This document shows positions 59,784 to 64,000 of a DNA stretch of 64,000 nt, piece after piece. This DNA is from Paractinoplanes brasiliensis (GTDB lineage Bacteria; Actinomycetota; Actinomycetes; Mycobacteriales; Micromonosporaceae). Every line of letters starts with the position of its first letter. Position 1 is the first letter of the stretch. Under the pieces are notes generated by a model. That model saw only the letters and a list, made by a program, of their open reading frames with translations. It ran no database searches and was not told where the DNA came from. Position numbers and translations under genes: made by a program. The stretch spans positions 5,252,001 to 5,316,000 of the forward strand of contig NZ_SNWR01000001.1 of the NCBI RefSeq assembly GCF_004362215.1, given 5' to 3'.

Positions 59784-60677
59784 ATGACCCAGCCATTGAT
59801 CGACTCCTCCGACATCGCCGAGATCGTCCGTGACGGTCTCGGCGTTGCCGTTTCCGAGGCTGTCGAGCTGACCGGGGGAGGGTTCGCCGCCGTCTGGCGA
59901 GCCGCGCTCACCGACGGGCGCGACGTGGTGGTCAAGGTCGGTCCGCCGCAGTCGGCTCGCCTTCTCACGTACGAGGCGGGAATGCTGCCCGCCGAGGTCG
60001 AGTACTACGCGATGGTGCGCGACCTGGCCCCGGTGCCCACCGTCCTCGCCCACAGCGACAACTGGATCATCTCGACGCTGCTGCCCGGGCGCCCGCTCAC
60101 CGACGGTGATTCGCCGTCGGCCCGGCAGCAACTCGGCGCGGCCGTCGCCCGTGTGCACGGCGTCACCGGGCCGCGCTTCGGTTACACCGGTGACCGGCCC
60201 GCGGGCGCAGACTGGCCGTCCGCCTTCGACGCGATGCTGACCTCGCTGCGTTCCGACGCCGCCGTTTGGGGCGTGCCGCTGCCACCACTGGACGGGCTGG
60301 TCACCCGCCATCACCGGCTGCTGGCCTCGGTGACCCGGCCCGCCTTGCTGCACTTCGACCTGTGGGACGGCAACGTTCTCGTGGGGGCGGACGGTTCGCT
60401 CAGCGGCCTGGTCGACGGGGAGCGTTACCTGTACGGGGATCCGCTGGTCGACTTCGTGTCCCCGGCCCTGTTCCAGCGGATCACCCCGGCACACCCGTTC
60501 GCGGCCGGGTACGGCGTCACGTCCTTCACCGCCGAGGAGGAGGTGCGGCTGGCCCTGTATCGCGTGTATCTCTACGTGCTGATGCTGGCCGAGCAGCCGA
60601 GCCGGGGGATGCCGCTCAGCGGGGGCCGCCACGACCATGTGACCGGCCTGCTCACCGCCGAACTGGCAGCCCTGTGA
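59784..60677 (+). CDS. Aminoglycoside-phosphotransferase-fold kinase
   Basis: A 297-residue kinase-fold protein with the catalytic loop LLHFDLWDGNVLVG (H-x-D-x4-N, here Asp of FDL and Asn of GNV), the metal Asp in LVDGERYLYGDPLVDF, and a Lys-containing N-lobe (DVVVKVGPP). It belongs to the APH/fructosamine-kinase-like superfamily, whose members phosphorylate sugars or antibiotics; the substrate is unknown. Leaderless ATG 59784. The stop overlaps the next ORF in GTGA. Confidence 0.88.
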   Translation: MTQPLIDSSDIAEIVRDGLGVAVSEAVELTGGGFAAVWRAALTDGRDVVVKVGPPQSARLLTYEAGMLPAEVEYYAMVRDLAPVPTVLAHSDNWIISTLLPGRPLTDGDSPSARQQLGAAVARVHGVTGPRFGYTGDRPAGADWPSAFDAMLTSLRSDAAVWGVPLPPLDGLVTRHHRLLASVTRPALLHFDLWDGNVLVGADGSLSGLVDGERYLYGDPLVDFVSPALFQRITPAHPFAAGYGVTSFTAEEEVRLALYRVYLYVLMLAEQPSRGMPLSGGRHDHVTGLLTAELAAL

Positions 60678-60805
60678 TCGTGCGCTCTCCCCGGGGTGGC
60701 GTCGCGCTCTTTCCCGGCGGTGGCGTCGCGCTCTTTTCCCGCGATGGCGTCGCGCTCTTTCCCCGCGGCGGCGTCGCGCTCTTTTCCCGGGTGGCGGCGT
60801 CGTGA
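60674..60805 (+). CDS. 43-residue repeat ORF bridging two genes
   Basis: This open frame is made almost entirely of GGVALFPR/GGVALFSR octapeptides, encoded by the 24-bp repeats at 60695-60790. It begins at GTG in a GTGA overlap with the phosphotransferase stop and ends at TGA inside the GTGA that also contains the acetyltransferase start. The double overlap would couple translation of the three frames. Whether the peptide is stable is unknown; the repeat may simply have grown in frame as a spacer. Confidence 0.45.
   Translation: MIVRSPRGGVALFPGGGVALFSRDGVALFPRGGVALFSRVAAS
60695..60790 (+). repeat. Four 24-bp tandem repeats between two genes
   Basis: Units GGTGGCGTCGCGCTCTTTCC (first 20 of 24 bases) start at 60695, 60719, 60743 and 60767, with one or two substitutions each. 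They separate the phosphotransferase and acetyltransferase genes. Confidence 0.9.
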
Positions 60806-61248
60806 TTGCCTGGCTGACGCCCTCGGACCCGTCGTTCGCCGGTGTGGCCGCGCTGTTCGACGAGTACCGGGTTCATTACGGCTTACCGGCCGCCCCCTCC
60901 GAGGCGCACGCCTGGCTTTCCGAGCAAGTCACTTCCGGCCGTCTCGCAGTGGCCACGGCTACTTCCGGCGGCGTCGTCCAGGGTTTCGTCACCATCGCCG
61001 TCCTGCCCGCCTCGCTGACCTTGGGCGCGGCCTGGCTCGTACGCGACTTGTACGTGCCACCGGCTTTCCGCCGCCGCGGCTTGGCTCGGGCCCTGCTGAC
61101 GTACGTGATCACCGCGGCCCGCGAGGCCGGCGCCCGTCGAGTGTCGCTGCAGACAGAGCCCGGCAACTCGGCGGCCCTGGCCCTGTACGCGGAGGTTGGC
61201 TTCCGCCCGGTCGGCGGGCTGACCATGCTCAATCTGCCGCTTCCCTGA
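60802..61248 (+). CDS. GNAT acetyltransferase
   Basis: A 148-residue single-domain N-acetyltransferase. The acetyl-CoA loop is RDLYVPPAFRRRGLARALLT and the C-terminal region NSAALALYAEVGFRPVGGLT is typical of the family. Start GTG 60802 overlaps the stop of the repeat ORF. No Shine-Dalgarno is seen, so translation may depend on coupling. Substrate unknown. Confidence 0.9.
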   Translation: MIAWLTPSDPSFAGVAALFDEYRVHYGLPAAPSEAHAWLSEQVTSGRLAVATATSGGVVQGFVTIAVLPASLTLGAAWLVRDLYVPPAFRRRGLARALLTYVITAAREAGARRVSLQTEPGNSAALALYAEVGFRPVGGLTMLNLPLP

Positions 61249-61334
61249 GGAGCGCCGGGCTGTTCCCCGCTTCCGGGCTGTCCTGGCAGCCGGTCCCGGC
61301 GTATGCAGAGTCTAGGCGCTCGTCACCCGGTCAC

Positions 61335-61364
61335 TTGACTAGTAGTCGTGTAGCGAGGCAGACT
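61335..61364 (+). promoter_or_regulatory. Promoter TTGACT-N18-CAGACT of the Rpn-like cluster
   Basis: TTGACT (61335-61340) and CAGACT (61359-61364) are 18 bp apart; the transcript start would fall near 61371, just before the first gene. Confidence 0.5.
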
Positions 61365-61395
61365 CCTCCCGTCGATGGCAAGCGGGGGAGGATCA

Positions 61396-61755
61396 GTGAC
61401 TTCCGATGGTGTGGCGGCCCGGGATTTCGACGGGTTGTACAAGGCGTTGCTGGAGGCCCATCCGCGGGAGGCGTTGCAGCAGTTGTGCGGAGCCCGGATC
61501 GATGGTGGGTCGGTGGTGCTGGACGGGCCGACGGAGCAGCCGCGCCAGCGCAGTCGTCAGCGGGACAAGGTGTTCGTGGTCCGGCACGGCGACGGCAGGC
61601 CGGCCGACGTCTACCACCTCGAGGTTCAGGTCAAGCGGACCGAGGACTTCCAGGAGCGGATGGTGGCCTACTGGGCGTCGCTGGCATTGAAGTACAGCCG
61701 TAAGGAGCATCGGATCCATCAGGTCGTGGTGTGGCCTTTGGGAGGAGAGGCATGA
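61396..61755 (+). CDS. Rpn/PD-(D/E)XK-type nuclease-like domain protein, N-terminal module
   Basis: A 119-residue protein: DFDGLYKALLEAHPREALQQ, then ADVYHLEVQVKRTEDFQERM, with a Glu-x-Gln-x-Lys core as in PD-(D/E)XK nucleases, and SLALKYSRKEHRIHQVVVWP. This matches the catalytic half of Rpn/YhgA-type recombination-promoting nucleases, but the C-terminal half is encoded separately by the next gene. GTG 61396 has GGGGGAGG upstream; ATG 61375 is possible. It overlaps the next gene by ATGA. Confidence 0.65.
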   Translation: MTSDGVAARDFDGLYKALLEAHPREALQQLCGARIDGGSVVLDGPTEQPRQRSRQRDKVFVVRHGDGRPADVYHLEVQVKRTEDFQERMVAYWASLALKYSRKEHRIHQVVVWPLGGEA

Positions 61756-61955
61756 ACAACGTTCTCGAGCAGACGGAAACAGGCCGCGAGATCGCCCGCC
61801 GAAACCGCGCCGACGTGATGCGGGCTCTGTTGAAGGCCAGGTACGGCGAGTTCGATGATCTGCAGGACCTGGCCGAGCGCTTGGTCGATCGCGACTATGA
61901 CGACATCATGGCTCGGATCGTCGCCGGCGCGACCCTGGCGGAACTGCGTTCCTGA
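61752..61955 (+). CDS. C-terminal module of the split Rpn-like protein, copy 1
   Basis: A 67-residue protein that starts at ATG 61752 in the stop of the nuclease-like gene. It reads MNNVLEQTETGREIARRNRA and ends ARIVAGATLAELRS, with YGEFDDLQDLAERLVDRDYD in the middle, the usual end region of Rpn-like proteins. A second copy follows at 62011. It probably acts together with the upstream protein. Confidence 0.6.
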   Translation: MNNVLEQTETGREIARRNRADVMRALLKARYGEFDDLQDLAERLVDRDYDDIMARIVAGATLAELRS

Positions 61956-62010
61956 GGCGCGACAACGCGGCGGCCCTGGGTCTGCCGTCGTTCAGATCGT
62001 TGGGAGAGGC

Positions 62011-62334
62011 ATGAACAACGTTCTCGAGCAGTCCGAAACGGGCCGCGAGATCGCCCGCCGAAACCGCCACCGAGGCTTTGTGGAGGGTCTTTCGCAGGGC
62101 CTTGTGCAGGCCTTTGCGCAGAGCTTCGCGGAGGCCTTCGCGAGGAATTCGGTAGCGACCTTTGAGGAGAGCTTTGTGCAGGGCCGCATCGATGGGATGC
62201 GGACGCTGCTGAGGGTCAAGTACGGCGTAATCGATGATCTGGACGATCTGGCCAAGCGGCTGAGCGACGCCGACTACGACGGCAACTTCGCTCGCATCAT
62301 CGCCGGGGCGACCCTGGCGGAACTGCGTTCCTGA
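62011..62334 (+). CDS. C-terminal module, copy 2, with an inserted helical repeat
   Basis: A 107-residue paralogue of the previous gene. The first 18 residues (MNNVLEQSETGREIARRN) and the last 15 are almost identical, while the middle carries about 40 extra residues of repeated FAQSFAEAFAR / GLSQGLVQAF type. GGGAGAGG precedes ATG 62011, a duplicate of the upstream ribosome-binding site. It looks like a tandem duplication followed by slippage expansion. Confidence 0.6.
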   Translation: MNNVLEQSETGREIARRNRHRGFVEGLSQGLVQAFAQSFAEAFARNSVATFEESFVQGRIDGMRTLLRVKYGVIDDLDDLAKRLSDADYDGNFARIIAGATLAELRS

Positions 62335-62404
62335 GGCGGACCGCGGCCCTTCGCGTGGGTCCGCGCCTCTGCAATGTGGGAATTCGTGGATGAGTGTGCC
62401 GCCG

Positions 62405-62410
62405 TACCAT
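62405..62410 (+). promoter_or_regulatory. -10 box TACCAT of a leaderless gene
   Basis: TACCAT ends 6 nt before ATG 62417; there is no Shine-Dalgarno. Confidence 0.5.
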
Positions 62411-62416
62411 GTCGGG

Positions 62417-62668
62417 ATGAGTGATGAGATCACGGCCGATCAGGTGCGGCAGGAACTCGAGGACGTCGAGGCGGAGCTTGCCGAGCTGCGCCGGCTTGAG
62501 GGCGACGCTCAAGCGCGCCGGGGCCAGGACACTGACTCGTCCGAGGGCTACATCGAGCCGGAGGAGATCGCGACCGAGCTGACCGGCATCGCCGAGAACG
62601 AGGCGATCATCGACACGCTGGAGCAGCGGCGGGAACGCCTGCAGGAGAGGCTCAAGAGCCTCGGATGA
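62417..62668 (+). CDS. Small coiled-coil protein of unknown function
   Basis: An 83-residue, strongly charged helical protein: QVRQELEDVEAELAELRRLE and ENEAIIDTLEQRRERLQERL form two coiled-coil segments joined by a Ser/Asp loop. I do not recognise the family; it resembles small actinobacterial helical-hairpin proteins without assigned role. Leaderless ATG 62417. Its last 17 bp overlap the convergent hydrolase gene. Confidence 0.68.
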   Translation: MSDEITADQVRQELEDVEAELAELRRLEGDAQARRGQDTDSSEGYIEPEEIATELTGIAENEAIIDTLEQRRERLQERLKSLG

Positions 62669-63476
62669 ACGTCAGGATGGCGGCGGCCAGTCGTTCGGGT
62701 GCTTCGAGCGCGACGTAGTGCCCCACGCCGTCCAGCTGCACCTCTTCGATCTTGGGGGCGACCTGCGTCATGGTGGCGGCAGTGAAGGGTCCGCCGCCGG
62801 CGCCGACGGCCAGGACGGGCATGGCGAGTGAGGGCAGCGCCCGGAGTTCGTCGCCCTCGCGCAACATGGAACGGTAGAGCCCGGCGGCCCCACGCCAGCC
62901 GTCGGGGCGCGCGTACGTGCGGGCGAACTCCTCGATGTCCGAGGCGGTGACCGCGGCCGCGTCGGCGAGCATCGAGGGGAACGCGTACCGGCTGAGGAAT
63001 TCGCGCTCACGGCCGGCCAGCAGCAGCTCGGGGATCCCGGGCGCGGCCAGGACGCCGATGTGCCAGGCGCCGCCGTGGGTGACGTCGGCCAGCCCCTCCA
63101 AGCCGTACCCGGCCAGGCCCATTTCGATCGCGGTCAGACTCCGTACGTCTTCCGGATGGTTCGCGGCCAGCCGGTACACCGTGCCGCCGGCGATGTCCTG
63201 CCCGGTCAGGTGCACCGGCCCCACGCCCAGGTGGGCGATCAACTGGTGAAGATCCTCGGCGGCGGTCGTGCTGTCGTTGTCGCCGGCCGCGGAGTCGCCG
63301 AAGCCGCGCAGGTCGACGGCGAACACGCGATGACTCGCGGCGAGCAGCGGGATCACGCGGTGGAAGGCGTACCAGGTCTCGGGGAAGCCGTGGACCAGCA
63401 GGACCGGCTCGCCGTCGCTGCCGGCCGACACGTAGTGCAGCGTTGTTCCGTTGATCTCGGCTCGATGGCTTTGCAT
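62652..63476 (-). CDS. Alpha/beta hydrolase, epoxide hydrolase/dehalogenase-like
   Basis: A 274-residue hydrolase. The oxyanion motif is VHGFPETWYA, the nucleophile elbow is LTGQDIAGGTVYRLA with Asp as nucleophile (G-x-D-x-A-G), and the His is in DGVGHYVALEAPE. ATG 63476 follows AAGGAG; a second ATG 6 nt earlier is possible. It diverges from a MarR regulator with twin operator-like sites between them, so it is probably repressed by that regulator and induced by a small hydrophobic compound. Confidence 0.9.
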   Translation of the reverse strand: MQSHRAEINGTTLHYVSAGSDGEPVLLVHGFPETWYAFHRVIPLLAASHRVFAVDLRGFGDSAAGDNDSTTAAEDLHQLIAHLGVGPVHLTGQDIAGGTVYRLAANHPEDVRSLTAIEMGLAGYGLEGLADVTHGGAWHIGVLAAPGIPELLLAGREREFLSRYAFPSMLADAAAVTASDIEEFARTYARPDGWRGAAGLYRSMLREGDELRALPSLAMPVLAVGAGGGPFTAATMTQVAPKIEEVQLDGVGHYVALEAPERLAAAILTFIRGS

Positions 63477-63494
63477 GATCATCTCCTTGGAAAA

Positions 63495-63542
63495 GACAGC
63501 CTGACTGTCGTTCTGCCGCAAAGATAGACACTCAGACTGTCG
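63495..63542. promoter_or_regulatory. Twin inverted repeats, probable MarR operators
   Basis: GACAGCCTGACTGTCG (63495-63510) and GACACTCAGACTGTCG (63527-63542) share 13 of 16 bases, and the first has symmetric GACAG/CTGTC arms. Their centres are 32 bp apart, about three turns. They fill the gap between the divergent hydrolase and MarR genes. Confidence 0.7.
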
Positions 63543-63572
63543 ATCGTCCACCCTTTGTCGTAGCCTTTTCGC

Positions 63573-64000
63573 ATGTCACGTTCCGGCGCCGACCTCGCGC
63601 TGCTGCTCCTTGGCGGCTTCCGTACGCTCGTCGACTCCGCGATCGCAGAGCTCGCCGCGAGCGGTTACGAGGACGTCCGCCCGGTCCACGATTTCGCCAT
63701 GCGAGCCATCGCGGCGGGGGCCGACACCGCCTCGGAACTGGGGCGGCGACTGTCGGTGACCAAGCAGTCGGCGGCCCGCACGATCGCGGTGCTGCAGGAG
63801 CGCGGCTGGGTGACCACCGCACCCGACCCGCGCGACGCCCGCCGCAAGCGCCTGGAGGTCACCCCGCTGGGCTTCGAGGTCATGCGCACCGGCGAGGCCG
63901 TCTTTGACCGGCTGCGCGAGGAGTGGGCAGCCAAGATCGGGGCGACCGAGCTGGCGACGCTGGAAAAGCACCTCACCACGCTGGTCGGCCCCCAGCCCGT
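63573..64000 (+). CDS. MarR-family transcriptional regulator (partial, runs off the right edge)
   Basis: The first 142 residues are visible and the gene continues past the end. A winged helix is clear (ASELGRRLSVTKQSAARTIA, then the wing DPRDARRKRLEVTPLG), flanked by dimerisation helices. TAGCCT lies 6 nt before ATG 63573, so it is leaderless. It diverges from the hydrolase gene and probably binds the twin repeats at 63495-63542 to control both genes. Ligand unknown. Confidence 0.9.
   Translation, partial: MSRSGADLALLLLGGFRTLVDSAIAELAASGYEDVRPVHDFAMRAIAAGADTASELGRRLSVTKQSAARTIAVLQERGWVTTAPDPRDARRKRLEVTPLGFEVMRTGEAVFDRLREEWAAKIGATELATLEKHLTTLVGPQP

Noticed and set aside
60695..60790. CRISPR or satellite origin at the 24-bp repeats
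   Set aside because: There are only four units, no spacers, and no Cas genes.
1..64000. tRNA or rRNA genes
   Set aside because: No GGTTCGAATCC-type T-arm sequences or conserved rRNA segments were seen on either strand.

Overview
The window is chromosomal DNA from a very GC-rich actinomycete. GTG starts, many leaderless genes with a TANNNT -10 box about 6 nt before the start codon, mycelial-actinomycete families (streptogrisin-type protease, NhaA, LigD polymerase domain, Calx-beta surface protein) and a strong excess of the hexamer CGTACG suggest the Micromonosporaceae (Actinoplanes-like). That placement is inference. There is no rRNA, tRNA, CRISPR array or phage module, and the only mobile DNA is a decayed IS200/IS605-type element at 20.9-22.4 kb.

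Layout. 0-11 kb: start of a secreted protein; a membrane protein; a WYL regulator divergent from an alpha/beta hydrolase; a NarL-type two-component pair coupled to a small P-loop kinase; an orphan Phd-type antitoxin; a second hydrolase/WYL divergent pair; a PIN toxin with an HTH antitoxin; a stand-alone LigD-type polymerase. 11-17.5 kb: a carbohydrate ABC importer (binding lipoprotein and two permeases), a TetR/quinone-oxidoreductase divergent pair around a perfect 16-bp palindrome, and a LacI regulator. 17.5-22.4 kb: YjbR-like protein, a membrane-anchored Pro/Ser repeat protein, an epoxide hydrolase with a repeat-built N-terminus, RNase HI and the IS remnant with a frameshifted tnpB. 22.4-28.1 kb: two ABC-2 export pairs, an unrecognised membrane-anchored protein and an overlapping nucleotidyltransferase/partner pair. 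28.1-41.9 kb: a cyclic-di-GMP-I riboswitch in front of a 958-residue Calx-beta surface protein, a heterodimeric ABC exporter with its TetR regulator, an intact GGDEF-EAL protein, an LTA-synthase-like membrane enzyme, a discoidin-domain protein and a secreted protein. 42-48.2 kb: acetyltransferase, CbiZ with a large insertion, DUF1684 protein, the overlapping molybdate operon (Mop/HTH regulator, modA, modB, modC) and a kinase-like/methyltransferase fusion. 48.2-64 kb: NhaA, secreted serine protease with ricin domain, a three-gene operon (NAD kinase-acetyltransferase fusion, receiver-flavoprotein fusion, cNMP-binding histidine kinase), DinB-like protein, two MFS transporters, an aminoglycoside-phosphotransferase-fold kinase coupled through a 43-codon repeat ORF to an acetyltransferase, a split and duplicated Rpn-like cluster, and a hydrolase/MarR divergent pair with twin operators.

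Two groups of genes look functionally linked. A c-di-GMP circuit is suggested by the riboswitch-controlled surface protein and a GGDEF-EAL protein about 6 kb away. The 51.4-55.7 kb operon joins NADP synthesis, a cysteine-less thioredoxin-reductase-like flavoprotein under a receiver domain, and a CRP-like sensor kinase, and looks like a redox or nucleotide-sensing signalling unit. It is the best candidate here for an incompletely described system.
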